A stretch of 64,000 nt of DNA from Sphingopyxis sp. QXT-31 (GTDB lineage Bacteria > Pseudomonadota > Alphaproteobacteria > Sphingomonadales > Sphingomonadaceae), in assembly GCF_001984035.1 (NCBI RefSeq), contig NZ_CP019449.1, forward strand, positions 3,286,001 through 3,350,000, given 5' to 3'. Positions 35,907 through 44,341 of this stretch are shown here, one piece after another (within the stretch, counting starts at the first letter, position 1; every line of letters begins with the position of its first letter). A program made the translations under genes and the position numbers. The notes below the pieces were generated by a model that saw nothing but the letters and a program-made list of their open reading frames with translations, was not told the origin of the DNA and searched no databases.

Positions 35907-36715
35907 GCGTCCCTTATGCAGAGGTAATCGGAGACCCGATCGCGCAATCGAAATCGCCGCTGATCCACAATTTCTGGCTGCAGGCGCTCGGCCTCGCCGG
36001 CGATTACCGCCGCGCGCATGTGAAGCCCGACGACCTCGCTGCCTATATCGCCGAGCGTCGCGCCGACCCCGACTGGCGCGGCTGCAACGTCACCATCCCG
36101 CACAAGCTCGCGGTCATGGAGTTCGTCGACGATCCCGGCGACGTGCGCGGCACGATCGGCGCGATGAACACCGTGGTGCGCCAGAAGGACGGCTCGCTGA
36201 TCGGCACCAACACCGATGCAGCGGGCTTCTACGCCCCGCTCGCCGAGCTCGACCTTGCGGGCGCGCCGGTCGTCGTCGTCGGCGCCGGCGGCGCGGCGCG
36301 CGCGGTGCTGTTCGCGCTTGCGCGCGCCGGGGTCGGCCCGGTCACCATCCTCAACCGCTCGCCGCTCAAAGCCATGGGCCTGCTCGCGACCTTCGGGCTC
36401 AAGGGCGAGGTCGTGGCGCTTGACGCCCCCCTGCCCCCCGCCGCGCTGCTGGTGAACAGCAGCAGCCTCGGCATGAAGGGCCAGCCGCCGCTCGACCTCG
36501 ACTTGTCGCCCTTGCCCGGCGACGCGATCGTCTACGACCTCGTCTATGCGCCGCTGAAGACCGGGCTGCTCGCCGCCGCCGAGTCGCGCGGACTCGACAC
36601 CGTCGACGGTCTCGACATGCTGATCGGCCAGGCCGCGCTCGCCTTCGAGCTTTTTTTCGGCAAGCCGCCGCCCGAGGGACGCGACGAGGAACTGCGCGAT
36701 CTGCTGACGGCATGA
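35903..36715 (+). CDS. aroE: Shikimate dehydrogenase (NADP+)
   Basis: AroE reduces 3-dehydroshikimate to shikimate in aromatic amino-acid synthesis. The 270-residue protein carries the shikimate-binding SKSPLIHNFW, the catalytic lysine in CNVTIPHKLAVMEFVD, the NADP-binding VVVGAGGAARAVLFAL and the C-terminal DGLDMLIGQAALAFELFFG. Start ATG 35903 overlaps the maf stop and its own stop overlaps coaE (ATGA), making a tight operon. Confidence 0.97.
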   Translation: MSVPYAEVIGDPIAQSKSPLIHNFWLQALGLAGDYRRAHVKPDDLAAYIAERRADPDWRGCNVTIPHKLAVMEFVDDPGDVRGTIGAMNTVVRQKDGSLIGTNTDAAGFYAPLAELDLAGAPVVVVGAGGAARAVLFALARAGVGPVTILNRSPLKAMGLLATFGLKGEVVALDAPLPPAALLVNSSSLGMKGQPPLDLDLSPLPGDAIVYDLVYAPLKTGLLAAAESRGLDTVDGLDMLIGQAALAFELFFGKPPPEGRDEELRDLLTA

Positions 36716-37335
36716 GCCATTTCAAGCGCCCCGCCTCGCGGCTCCGCCGCCCCTTTCTCCTCGGGCTCACCGGCTCGATCGGCATGGGCAAATCGACCGC
36801 GGCGAAGATGTTCGAGGCCGAGGGCATCCCCGTGTTCGACGCCGATGCCGAGGTGCACCGGCTGCAGGGCCCCGGCGGCGCGCTCGTCGCCGCGATCGAG
36901 GCGCGTTTTCCCGGGACCACCGGGCCGAAGGGGGTCGACCGGCAGAAGCTGGGTGCCGAAGTGCTTGGCAACACGCACGAACTCGCCGCGTTGGAGGCCA
37001 TTGTCCATCCCGCGGTCGGCCGCGCGCAGAAACGCTTCCTCGCCCGGCACCGCGCGCGCGACGTCGTGGTGCTCGACATTCCCCTGCTCTTCGAAAAGGG
37101 CGGGTGGCGCCGCGTCGGCGCGATCGCCGTGGTGTCGGCGCCGGCGTGGATGCAGCGCAAGCGCGTGATGCGCCGGCCGGGGATGACGCTCGCCAAGCTG
37201 CGCGCGATCCGCCGCCTCCAGGTTCCCGACCGCGTCAAGCGCGCGCGCGCCGATTTCATCATCGAAACGGGGCGCCCCAAAAGCGCGACGCATCGCCAGA
37301 TTCGCGCCATCGCCTCTTGTTTCCGCGCCCGATAG
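36712..37335 (+). CDS. coaE: Dephospho-CoA kinase
   Basis: CoaE phosphorylates dephospho-CoA in the last step of CoA synthesis. The 207-residue protein has the P-loop GLTGSIGMGKSTAAKMFEAE (Walker A GSIGMGKS), then FDADAEVHRLQGPGG. VLDIPLLFEKGGWRR is the conserved acceptor segment. An extra N-terminal basic stretch (MSHFKRPASRLRRP) precedes the core. ATGA-coupled to aroE; dnaQ follows 19 bp later. Confidence 0.96.
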   Translation: MSHFKRPASRLRRPFLLGLTGSIGMGKSTAAKMFEAEGIPVFDADAEVHRLQGPGGALVAAIEARFPGTTGPKGVDRQKLGAEVLGNTHELAALEAIVHPAVGRAQKRFLARHRARDVVVLDIPLLFEKGGWRRVGAIAVVSAPAWMQRKRVMRRPGMTLAKLRAIRRLQVPDRVKRARADFIIETGRPKSATHRQIRAIASCFRAR

Positions 37336-37354
37336 GGTCCAGATTAAAGTTTCG

Positions 37355-38617
37355 ATGCGCGAGATTATATTCGATACGGAAACCACGGGATTCGATCCCA
37401 AGACCGGGGACAGGCTGGTCGAAATCGGGTGCATCGAACTGGTCGACCGCCGCGAAACCGGCCAGACCTTCCACGCCTATTTCAACCCCGAGCGCGACAT
37501 GCCCGCCGCTGCCGAAGCGGTGCACGGCCTGTCGATCGCCTTCCTCTCGGACAAGCCGCTATTCGCGACGCGCGTCGATGAACTGATGGAATTTCTGGGC
37601 GACGCGCCGCTGATTGCGCATAACGCCGCCTTCGACTTCGGCTTCGTCAACGCCGAGCTCGCGCGCGCCGGGCGCCCCGCGCTCGACATGGGGCGGATGC
37701 TCTGCACCGTGCAGATGGCGCGCAAGCTCCATCCGGGCGCCAAGCACAGCCTCGACGCGCTATGCACGCGCTACGGCATCGACCGCAGCCACCGCGTCAA
37801 GCATGGCGCGCTGCTCGACGCCGAACTGCTCGCGCATCTCTACATCGAGATGACCGGCGGCCGCCAGATCGGCCTCGGCCTCGCCGCCGAAACCCGCGCC
37901 GCGACCGCCGCGCCCAAGTTCACACCTACCGCGGCGCCGCAGGCGTTCCGCGAACCCCGTCCGCATGCCGCAACTCCCGCCGAACTGGCGCGTCATGCAG
38001 AGTTCGTTGCCAAGCTGACCCAACCGCTGTGGCACGATAGCCCGTGTCGGCGGCTCCGGCCGCCGCCACCGAGACCCTGGAAGGAGAAGAAAAATGGAAA
38101 TCCGCGTCTCTGGCCACCAGATCGAAACCGGCGAAGCGCTGCAGTCGCACGTCTCGGATCGGATGAACGCGATTGCCGACAAATATTTCTCCCGCGCGAT
38201 CGGCGCGCACGCGACCTTCGGCAAGGGGCCGCACGACAGTTTCCAGTGCGACATCGTCGCGCATGTGATGCAGGGGCTGGTGCTCAAGGGCCACGGCCAG
38301 GCGCAGGACGCGCATGTAGCCTTCGAGGGCGCCGCGGAGCGCATCGAAAAGCAGCTGCGCCGCTATATGCGCCGCCTCAAGGACCGCAACAACGGCCCCG
38401 GCGCGCCGTCGCCGACGGTCGACGAGATCCAGGACAATGCGAGCTACATCGTCTTCGACGGCGGCAACGAGGAAGAGGATGCCGGCGACGCCCCCGCGAT
38501 CATCGCCGAAACGCGCGTCGACATTCCGAACAGCAGCGTGTCCGACGCGGTGATGATGCTCGACCTGCGCAACACCAACGCCCTGCTCTTCGTCAACAGC
38601 AAGACCGGCGCGCATAA
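37355..38617 (+). CDS. dnaQ: DNA polymerase III epsilon subunit, frame open through hpf
   Basis: The proofreading 3'-5' exonuclease of the replicative polymerase. Residues 1-235 are standard: ExoI IFDTETTGFDPKTG, ExoII LIAHNAAFDFGF, and ExoIII HRVKHGALLDAELLAHLYIE. After about residue 227 (PLWHDSPCRRL) the reading frame simply continues for another ~190 residues, overlapping 524 bases of hpf in another frame with arginine- and proline-rich, non-family sequence. A TAG at 38038-38040 lies in another frame exactly where DnaQ would be expected to end, so a one- or two-base indel or sequencing error is the simplest cause. The annotated end is the first stop in frame. Confidence 0.85.
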   Translation: MREIIFDTETTGFDPKTGDRLVEIGCIELVDRRETGQTFHAYFNPERDMPAAAEAVHGLSIAFLSDKPLFATRVDELMEFLGDAPLIAHNAAFDFGFVNAELARAGRPALDMGRMLCTVQMARKLHPGAKHSLDALCTRYGIDRSHRVKHGALLDAELLAHLYIEMTGGRQIGLGLAAETRAATAAPKFTPTAAPQAFREPRPHAATPAELARHAEFVAKLTQPLWHDSPCRRLRPPPPRPWKEKKNGNPRLWPPDRNRRSAAVARLGSDERDCRQIFLPRDRRARDLRQGAARQFPVRHRRACDAGAGAQGPRPGAGRACSLRGRRGAHRKAAAPLYAPPQGPQQRPRRAVADGRRDPGQCELHRLRRRQRGRGCRRRPRDHRRNARRHSEQQRVRRGDDARPAQHQRPALRQQQDRRA

Positions 38618-38669
38618 TATGGTCTATCGGCGGACCGACGGGACGATCGGCTGGGTCGAACCGCAATAG
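38094..38669 (+). CDS. hpf: Ribosome hibernation-promoting factor, long form
   Basis: HPF binds the 30S subunit and drives formation of inactive 100S ribosomes. The 191-residue long form has the N-terminal domain (MEIRVSGHQIETGEALQSHV, then FSRAIGAHATFGKGPHDSFQ), a variable linker near residues 105-135, and the C-terminal dimerisation domain SVSDAVMMLDLRNTNALLFV with MVYRRTDGTIGWVEP. A strong GGAAGGAGAAG site precedes the ATG. The overlapping dnaQ frame is an oddity of the neighbour, not of this gene. Confidence 0.96.
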   Translation: MEIRVSGHQIETGEALQSHVSDRMNAIADKYFSRAIGAHATFGKGPHDSFQCDIVAHVMQGLVLKGHGQAQDAHVAFEGAAERIEKQLRRYMRRLKDRNNGPGAPSPTVDEIQDNASYIVFDGGNEEEDAGDAPAIIAETRVDIPNSSVSDAVMMLDLRNTNALLFVNSKTGAHNMVYRRTDGTIGWVEPQ

Positions 38670-38827
38670 GACTGGATTTTCTCTGCCATCCGGCCTAAGG
38701 GCCGCGCCCAACGATACCAGCATGGTACCCGGGGCCGCGATGGCGGGGGCCGTCACGACGATATGGATCGCACGCCAATTGGGGCGACCTCGGCCTTTGC
38801 CGGGTTGATTGAGATTTGACCAGACCG

Positions 38828-39292
38828 ATGAACCTTTCTTCCCTTCTCTATCCCGCGACCGTGCGCGCGCACGTCCAGCTCGATTCGAAAAAGGCGCTTT
38901 TCCCGTTCGTCGGCGATCTCGCCGCGCGCTCGCTCGGGCTCGATTCGGGCGAGGTCAGCGAGGCTTTGCTCGAGCGCGAGCGCTTGGGCTCGACCGGTTT
39001 CGGCCGCGGCATCGCCTTGCCGCACGCCAAGATGGCCGACCTTACCGGGGTGCGCGGTCTTTTCCTCCAGCTCGCGCGGCCGATCGATTTTCAGGCGGTC
39101 GACGGGCTGCCCGTCGACTTGCTCTTCGTCCTGCTCTCGCCGCTCGACGCCGGCGCCGACCATTTGAAGGCGCTCGCGGGCGTTTCGCGCATGCTCCGCA
39201 ACGAGAGCATCGCCGACCGCCTGCGCGGCGCCAAGAGCGACGAGGCGCTCTATGCGCTGCTCGCCGACGGCGAAACGCGTGACGCGGCCTAA
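38828..39292 (+). CDS. ptsN: Nitrogen-regulatory PTS IIA protein
   Basis: PtsN (EIIA-Ntr) is phosphorylated on histidine by the PTS-Ntr chain and regulates potassium and nitrogen/carbon functions. The 154-residue protein starts MNLSSLLYPATVRAHV; the phospho-histidine lies in STGFGRGIALPHAKM. ATG 38828 is preferred over an in-frame TTG at 38816. The linkage with hpf is conserved in proteobacteria, where rpoN often precedes them; rpoN is not present here. Confidence 0.93.
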   Translation: MNLSSLLYPATVRAHVQLDSKKALFPFVGDLAARSLGLDSGEVSEALLERERLGSTGFGRGIALPHAKMADLTGVRGLFLQLARPIDFQAVDGLPVDLLFVLLSPLDAGADHLKALAGVSRMLRNESIADRLRGAKSDEALYALLADGETRDAA

Positions 39293-39307
39293 GGCCGGCT
39301 TTTTCCA

Positions 39308-39646
39308 GTGACGCGGCTCACCAGCCGCTTCCTCATAGACCTGCTCTGCCGCCGCACCGAAGCCGCGGGCGGCTTCGCGACCGTGCTCGCCTCGGGCGAC
39401 GACCAGTCGGGAGTGATCCTGATCCAGTGCAGCGAGCGCGGCGTCCTTGGCCCGCTGCTCGAACGGCGCTTCGCGATGGCGGCCGGCTATGTCTGGGAGG
39501 ATGTCGGCGCCGCCGCCGGCAGCGACGAAGCGGCGCGCGCGGCCTATTGCGACCGGCGCAAAAAGGCCGATCCCGACCTGTGGATCGTCGAACTGGACAT
39601 CGCAGATGCGCCACGACTCGTCGCCGAGTGGGGCGCTTTGGCTTGA
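39308..39646 (+). CDS. DUF1491 family protein
   Basis: A 112-residue protein of unknown function read from a GTG at 39308, 15 bp after ptsN. It starts VTRLTSRFLIDLLCRRTEAA, with GGFATVLASGDDQSGVILIQ and the terminal DPDLWIVELDIADAPR typical of the family. The stop codon is embedded in TTGACA, which may start the downstream non-coding region. Confidence 0.85.
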   Translation: MTRLTSRFLIDLLCRRTEAAGGFATVLASGDDQSGVILIQCSERGVLGPLLERRFAMAAGYVWEDVGAAAGSDEAARAAYCDRRKKADPDLWIVELDIADAPRLVAEWGALA

Positions 39647-39649
39647 CAT

Positions 39650-39805
39650 TGTTGCGCCGCACAATAAGTGGCGCCCTCAGATTAACGCGTAGGTCGTCCC
39701 GCGGGTTGCATCGGCTCTGAGCCGAGACACCCGGTCCAACGGTTCGGACACGCAGTCGGATGACAGCCGCAGGCGGGTACAAGAATAAGTCCCCCGCCTG
39801 TTTTT
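39650..39805 (+). ncRNA. Candidate small RNA with intrinsic terminator
   Basis: Between DUF1491 and the SleB gene lies about 190 bp without coding sequence. A TTGACA (39643-39648) is followed by an AT-rich CACAATAA; then come a hairpin TCGGCT-CTG-AGCCGA (39711-39725) and a strong terminator. The latter pairs CAGGCGGG (39770-39777) with CCCGCCTG (39793-39800) and runs into TTTTT. The next gene starts 35 bp later, so the terminator is unlikely to end DUF1491 alone. The promoter match is weak and no RNA family was recognised. Confidence 0.35.
39770..39805 (+). terminator. Intrinsic terminator
   Basis: CAGGCGGG and CCCGCCTG form an 8-bp stem around a 15-base loop, followed by five T residues at 39801-39805. 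Confidence 0.75.
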
Positions 39806-39839
39806 CTTTGGCCGGTCAGCCGCCCTTTTGACGGATTTT

Positions 39840-40496
39840 ATGAGTCGCATTTTGAACGTCGCCAGCGTGGCCGCCGTCGGTATGACCGTCGCCACCATGC
39901 TGGTCATGGCGGAACCCGGTTTCGCCAATGATCTGGCCGCCGAGGCCAGCCTGCCCCTCGCAGCCTCGTCGAGCCAAGTGCCCGAGCTGCTCCAGCGGGC
40001 GGATCTTTCGACCGATATGACGGTCGAAACCCCCAAGATCGACGACGATCAGCCCACCGAGCCCGTCAAGGCGCCGGTGAGCGCCGAATCGCTCGCCGCG
40101 CTCGTCGCCGCGACGCCGGTTCCCGATACGCTCGATCCCGAACTCCGCTGCCTCGCCGGCGCGGTCTATTTCGAAGCGCGCGGCGAATCGCTTTCGGGCC
40201 AGCTCGCGGTCGCGCATGTCGTGATCAACCGCGCCGAATCGGGCCGCTTCCCGACCAGCCTCTGCGGCGTAGTCCACCAGCCGAGCCAGTTCAGCTTCGT
40301 GCGCGGCGGCAAGATGCCTGCGATCCGCGAATCCTCGACCTTGTGGTCGAACGCGGTCGCGATCGCGCAGATCGCGCGCAGCGGCAGCTGGAAGAACCAG
40401 GCGCCCGGCGCGCTCTTCTTCCACGCGCGCCACGTCTCGCCCGGCTGGCGCAAGACGCGCATCGCACAGATCGACAATCACATCTTCTATCGCTGA
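39840..40496 (+). CDS. SleB-like cell wall hydrolase
   Basis: A 218-residue exported protein. The signal sequence (MSRILNVASVAAVGMTVATM to about residue 31) is followed by a linker with acidic residues. The SleB/Cwlj hydrolase domain begins at about residue 110 with LRCLAGAVYFEARGESLSGQ, the catalytic glutamate motif, and includes FSFVRGGKMPAI and the terminal HARHVSPGW. These enzymes cleave peptidoglycan; in non-spore-formers the role is wall remodelling. ATG 39840 is chosen over an in-frame TTG 12 bases upstream. Confidence 0.88.
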   Translation: MSRILNVASVAAVGMTVATMLVMAEPGFANDLAAEASLPLAASSSQVPELLQRADLSTDMTVETPKIDDDQPTEPVKAPVSAESLAALVAATPVPDTLDPELRCLAGAVYFEARGESLSGQLAVAHVVINRAESGRFPTSLCGVVHQPSQFSFVRGGKMPAIRESSTLWSNAVAIAQIARSGSWKNQAPGALFFHARHVSPGWRKTRIAQIDNHIFYR

Positions 40497-40576
40497 CGCT
40501 GGCCGGGATGCGCCCCCGCTCGCCGGGCCACATCCCGTTCATTGCCAAGCCATAATCGCTGGCGCATGATGCGGCC

Positions 40577-41203
40577 ATGAAGCTTCATCACAATGTCGCC
40601 CTGCTCGCCGCAGCGGCGCTGGCGCTCGGCGGTTGCGCCACCGCGGTCCCGCCGGTCGAGGTCACGCGTTTCCACAACGCCGTCCCCGCCTGGGCGCCCG
40701 GCACCCGCTACGCGATCGCGACCGCACCGCTCGATGCGTCGGGTTCCGGGGGTCCGGCCGCGGGCATGCCGTCGCTCGAATGGAACAGCTACCGCGCCGC
40801 GGTCGACCAGCAGTTGCAGCGCCAGGGGCTCGTCGCCGCGGGCTCGGGCGAGCGCGCGCCCTTGCTCGTGCGCATCGATTTCGCGCGCAGCGAACGCGTG
40901 AACGGCGGCGGCAATTCGCCGGTGTCGGTTGGGGTCGGCGGTTCGACCGGCGGCTGGCGCTCGGGCGTCGGGCTCGGCATCGGCTTCAACCTCGGCGGCG
41001 GTCCGCGCCGCATCACCGATATCGAACTCGCAGTGCGCATCGACGACGCGGCCTCGGGCAACGCGCTCTGGGAAGGCCGCGCGATCGCCGCGATCCCGGC
41101 GAAGGCGCCCGCGGCTCAGCCGTCGCTCGCCGCGGCAAAATTGGCCGAAGCCCTATTCAAGGACTTCCCCGGCGAATCGGGACGCACTATCAGCGTCCCA
41201 TGA
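40577..41203 (+). CDS. DUF4136-like lipoprotein
   Basis: A 208-residue predicted outer-membrane lipoprotein. The signal ends in [11 protein letters not shown] with lipobox Cys20. The mature protein shows [20 protein letters not shown], a glycine-rich stretch [20 protein letters not shown], and [20 protein letters not shown] near the C-terminus, matching the DUF4136 style. The stop overlaps the start of the M14 peptidase gene (ATGA). Confidence 0.85.
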   Translation: MKLHHNVALLAAAALALGGCATAVPPVEVTRFHNAVPAWAPGTRYAIATAPLDASGSGGPAAGMPSLEWNSYRAAVDQQLQRQGLVAAGSGERAPLLVRIDFARSERVNGGGNSPVSVGVGGSTGGWRSGVGLGIGFNLGGGPRRITDIELAVRIDDAASGNALWEGRAIAAIPAKAPAAQPSLAAAKLAEALFKDFPGESGRTISVP

Positions 41204-42321
41204 CCATCAGCATCGACGCCGTTTTCGACAGCGGCAATATCGTCGTGGAGTCGCTCGCCGGCACCACCGCCCGGCTTTCGATCCGCAAGGACCGCGAATC
41301 CGACTTCTTCCAATGGTTCCACTTCCGCGTCGGCTGCGCCGTCGGCGACGCGCTGGAACTGGCGATCACCGGCCTCGCGTCCTCGGCCTATCCCGACGGC
41401 TGGCCCGACTATGCCGTCTGCGCCAGCACCGACCGCGACCATTGGTTCCGCCTCGACACGCGCTACGATGCGGCGGCCGATGGCGGTTCGCTGATCGTCA
41501 CCCACACCGCCGAAAGCCCGATCCTGTGGGTCGCCTATTTCGCGCCTTACTCGATGGAGCGGCACCACGACCTCGTCGCCTCGGTGGCCGAATGTGAGGG
41601 CGTCACCTATCGCTGCCTCGGCCACAGCCTCGAAGGCCAGCCGATCGACTGCCTCGAAATGGGCAGCGGCGAAACCCAGGTCTGGCTCTATGCGCGCCAG
41701 CATCCGGGCGAAAGCATGGCCGAATGGTGGATGGAAGGCGCGCTCGAAAAGCTCACCGACCCCGCCGACCCCCACGCGCGTTCGCTCCTACAGAAGTGCC
41801 GTTTCCACATCGTACCCAACATGAACCCCGACGGCTCGCGTCGCGGTCATTTGCGGACCAACTATGCGGGCGTGAACCTCAACCGCGAATGGCACGAGCC
41901 GACCCCCGAGCGCAGCCCCGAGGTGCTCTGCGTGCGCAACGCGATGGACGAGACCGGGGTCGACTGGGCCATAGACGTCCATGGCGATGAGGCGATTCCG
42001 GCGGTCTTCTTCGCGGGCTTCGAGGGCATTCCCTCGCTCAAGCCCGAGCAGACGGAGAAATATAAGCGGTTTCAGGCCGCGCTCGCCGCGGCGACCCCCG
42101 ATTTCCAAGTCGATCTTGGCTATGTCGAATCGGCGCCGGGCAAGGCGAACCTGACGATGTCGACGACCCAGCTCGCCGAACGCTATGGCGCGGTGTCGAT
42201 GACGCTCGAAATGCCGTTCAAGGACAATCGCGACCTGCCCGACCCGGTGCAGGGCTGGTCGCCCGAACGCTCGAAATTGCTCGCCCACGCCTGCCTCTCG
42301 ACGCTGGACGGCATCTTGTGA
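41200..42321 (+). CDS. M14-family metallocarboxypeptidase (cytosolic carboxypeptidase-like)
   Basis: A 373-residue peptidase with the N-terminal beta-sandwich domain typical of the CCP/AGBL branch ([20 protein letters not shown], then [16 protein letters not shown]). The zinc motif is in [17 protein letters not shown] (HxxE), the third ligand in [11 protein letters not shown], and the catalytic glutamate is likely in [33 protein letters not shown] and VNLNREW give the substrate-carboxylate asparagine/arginine. No signal peptide, so it is cytoplasmic. ATG 41200 overlaps the lipoprotein stop, and its own stop overlaps the acetyltransferase start. Confidence 0.92.
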   Translation: MTISIDAVFDSGNIVVESLAGTTARLSIRKDRESDFFQWFHFRVGCAVGDALELAITGLASSAYPDGWPDYAVCASTDRDHWFRLDTRYDAAADGGSLIVTHTAESPILWVAYFAPYSMERHHDLVASVAECEGVTYRCLGHSLEGQPIDCLEMGSGETQVWLYARQHPGESMAEWWMEGALEKLTDPADPHARSLLQKCRFHIVPNMNPDGSRRGHLRTNYAGVNLNREWHEPTPERSPEVLCVRNAMDETGVDWAIDVHGDEAIPAVFFAGFEGIPSLKPEQTEKYKRFQAALAAATPDFQVDLGYVESAPGKANLTMSTTQLAERYGAVSMTLEMPFKDNRDLPDPVQGWSPERSKLLAHACLSTLDGIL

Positions 42322-42794
42322 GATCTGATGGCGGCGCTTGGCGTATCGTCGAGGACGATCTGTCGGGCGCCGCCATCCGCGCGCTGCTCGAACAGCATTT
42401 CGCGGGCATGCTCGCCAATTCGCCGGCGGGCAGCTGCCACTTCCTCGATTTCGACGGCTTGCGCGCGGGCGACGTCACCTTCTGGTCGATCCATCGCGGC
42501 GACGACCTCGCGGGCTGCGGCGCGCTCAAGATGCTCGACGCCGCGCACGGCGAGATCAAGTCGATGCGTACCCATGATGCCTTCCTGCGGCAGGGCGTCG
42601 CCGCCCGCATGCTCGACCACATCCTCGCCGAAGCGCGCGGGCGCGGTGCCGGGCGGCTCAGCCTCGAAACCGGATCGAGCCCCGCCTTCGAACCCGCGCT
42701 CGCGCTCTACCGCCGCTATGGCTTCGAAGATTGCGCGCCCTTCGCCAACTATAAACCCGACCCGTTCAGCCGCTTCATGACGCGCGCGATCTAG
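42318..42794 (+). CDS. GNAT family N-acetyltransferase
   Basis: A 158-residue acetyltransferase starting at GTG 42318, which overlaps the peptidase stop (GTGA). The acetyl-CoA pyrophosphate-binding segment is [20 protein letters not shown], preceded by [12 protein letters not shown]. The family fold ends in [20 protein letters not shown]. It resembles YsnE-type enzymes; its acceptor is unknown. A terminator hairpin lies just after it. Confidence 0.88.
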   Translation: MRSDGGAWRIVEDDLSGAAIRALLEQHFAGMLANSPAGSCHFLDFDGLRAGDVTFWSIHRGDDLAGCGALKMLDAAHGEIKSMRTHDAFLRQGVAARMLDHILAEARGRGAGRLSLETGSSPAFEPALALYRRYGFEDCAPFANYKPDPFSRFMTRAI

Positions 42795-42801
42795 AAACGA
42801 A

Positions 42802-42829
42802 AACGGGGTCCGGAAGGGACTCCGGACCC
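42802..42829 (-). terminator. Terminator of hsp20 (convergent gene end)
   Basis: CGGGGTCCGG (42802-42811) and CCGGACCCCG (42820-42829) form a perfect 10-bp stem. On the minus strand it runs into TTTTCGTTTC, so it best serves the Hsp20 gene; it may stop the acetyltransferase transcript as well. Confidence 0.75.
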
Positions 42830-42864
42830 CGCTCTTAGCCCCGCAGGGCGCAGGACAAGGCGCG

Positions 42865-43320
42865 TTACGCGGCCTTCTTGTCCTCGATCACCGGCTGCGT
42901 GCCGCCGATCGCGATCTTGTGCGGCTTCATCGCCTCGGGCACTTCGCGCACCAGGTCGATGGCGAGCAGCCCGTCGGACAGGTCGGCCTTTTCGACCCGC
43001 ACGAAGTCGGCAAGCTGGAAACGGCGCTCGAAGGCGCGCGTCGCGATGCCGCTATACAGCAGCTGGCGCTCTTCGCCCTCGGGGGCGGGCGCCTTGCGGC
43101 CGCTGACGGTCAGCATGTTCTGCTGCGCGGTGATGTCGATTTCCTGCGACTTGAAACCCGCCACCGCGACGGTGATGCGGAAATGGTCGTCGGCGACCTT
43201 CTCGATGTCGAAGGGCGGGTAATTTTCGGCGCCCGAGCCGCCGGTCTCGAGGAAATCGAACAACCGGTCGAACCCGACGGTCGAACGGCGATAGGGGGTC
43301 CAGTCGAAGCTGTTACGCAT
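42865..43320 (-). CDS. Small heat-shock protein, Hsp20/IbpA family
   Basis: A 151-residue holdase chaperone starting MRNSFDWTPYRRSTVGFDRL, with the alpha-crystallin domain from about residue 32 (NYPPFDIEKVADDHFRITVA, then ENMLTVSGRKAP-like strands) and a short C-terminal tail. GGAAGA precedes the ATG at 43320. The N-terminal YRRSTVGFDRLFD is typical of IbpA-like proteins. A candidate heat-shock promoter lies about 100 bp upstream. Confidence 0.93.
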   Translation of the reverse strand: MRNSFDWTPYRRSTVGFDRLFDFLETGGSGAENYPPFDIEKVADDHFRITVAVAGFKSQEIDITAQQNMLTVSGRKAPAPEGEERQLLYSGIATRAFERRFQLADFVRVEKADLSDGLLAIDLVREVPEAMKPHKIAIGGTQPVIEDKKAA

Positions 43321-43412
43321 GGTCTTTCTTCCTTTGTCCAAAGCGAAGTCAGGGACCGCGGCAGCGCGCCGCGATCGCCACCCGGCCCCGTTGCGGCGGC
43401 CGGATGAGGCGA

Positions 43413-43440
43413 ATCTGGTGGCGGCTGAAACCATTTCAAG
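43413..43440 (-). promoter_or_regulatory. Candidate RpoH (sigma-32) promoter for hsp20
   Basis: On the minus strand CTTGAAA (43440-43434) and CCACCAGAT (43421-43413) are separated by 12 bases, resembling the CTTGAAA / CCCCATNT pair of RpoH promoters. The -10 half is imperfect. Confidence 0.4.
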
Positions 43441-43509
43441 AGGGGCGTTGGCCTTTGCGCAAAAGCCGCGCTATGGCGCGCGCGATCACCCTCTCCGGAA
43501 GGACCGAAA

Positions 43510-44196
43510 ATGCCGCAGCTCATCCTCATCCGTCACGGCCAGTCGCAATGGAATCTCGAAAATCGCTTCACCGGCTGGTGGGATGTTGACGTGACCGAAA
43601 CGGGCGCGGCGGAGGCGTGGGCCGCGGGCGAGCTGATGAAGGAAAAGGGCATTGCGCCAGACACCGCCTTCACCTCGGTCCAGTCGCGCGCGATCAAGAC
43701 TCTCAACTTGGCGCTCGAGGCGATGGGACGTTTGTGGCTGCCGGTGACCAAGGACTGGCGCCTCAACGAGCGCCACTATGGCGGGCTCACCGGGCTCGAC
43801 AAAGCCGAGACCGCGGCGAAACATGGCGACGAGCAGGTCAAGATCTGGCGCCGCAGCTTCGACATCCCGCCGCCGCCGCTCGAAGCTGGCTCGCCCTACG
43901 ACCTCGCGAGCGATCCGCGCTATGCGGGCATCGCGATCCCGTCGACCGAAAGCCTCAAGGACACGATCGCGCGCGTCCTGCCCTATTATCAGGCGGCAAT
44001 CGAACCCGAACTCGCGGCGGGCAAGACCGTGCTCATCTCGGCGCACGGCAACAGCCTGCGCGCGCTGGTCAAGCATCTGTCGGGCATTTCGGATGCCGAC
44101 ATCACCGGCCTCGAAATCCCGACCGGCCAGCCGATCGTTTATGAGCTGGGCGACGACCTGACGGCGCGCGATCGCTATTATCTGAACGAGCGGTAA
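43510..44196 (+). CDS. gpmA: 2,3-bisphosphoglycerate-dependent phosphoglycerate mutase
   Basis: Glycolytic mutase converting 3-phosphoglycerate and 2-phosphoglycerate. The 228-residue protein has the phosphohistidine motif [20 protein letters not shown] and the second conserved histidine in [34 protein letters not shown] is a further family landmark. ATG 43510 follows AAGGACC. It is divergent from the hsp20 gene and convergent with the TonB-dependent receptor. Confidence 0.96.
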   Translation: MPQLILIRHGQSQWNLENRFTGWWDVDVTETGAAEAWAAGELMKEKGIAPDTAFTSVQSRAIKTLNLALEAMGRLWLPVTKDWRLNERHYGGLTGLDKAETAAKHGDEQVKIWRRSFDIPPPPLEAGSPYDLASDPRYAGIAIPSTESLKDTIARVLPYYQAAIEPELAAGKTVLISAHGNSLRALVKHLSGISDADITGLEIPTGQPIVYELGDDLTARDRYYLNER

Positions 44197-44203
44197 AACA
44201 AAT

Positions 44204-44340
44204 CCTCCCCGCTCGCGGGGAGGGGGACCGCCGCGAAGCGGTGGTGGAGGGGGTTTGCGGCCTTGCGCCGACGTCGGTGGACCACGATAGCCCCCTCCGT
44301 CAGCCGCTACGCGGCTGCCACCTCCCCACAAATGGGGAGG
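44204..44340. repeat. Composite REP/BIME-like element
   Basis: The gap between gpmA and the convergent TonB-dependent receptor is filled by a symmetrical repeat. The outer hairpins are CCTCCCC/GGGGAGG at 44204-44223 and CCTCCCCA-CAAA-TGGGGAGG at the right end. Internal hairpins are ACCGC/GCGGT and AGCCGC-TAC-GCGGCT. GGAGGGGG and CCCCCTCC pair across the centre. No gene is present. Confidence 0.8.
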
Positions 44341-44341
44341 A

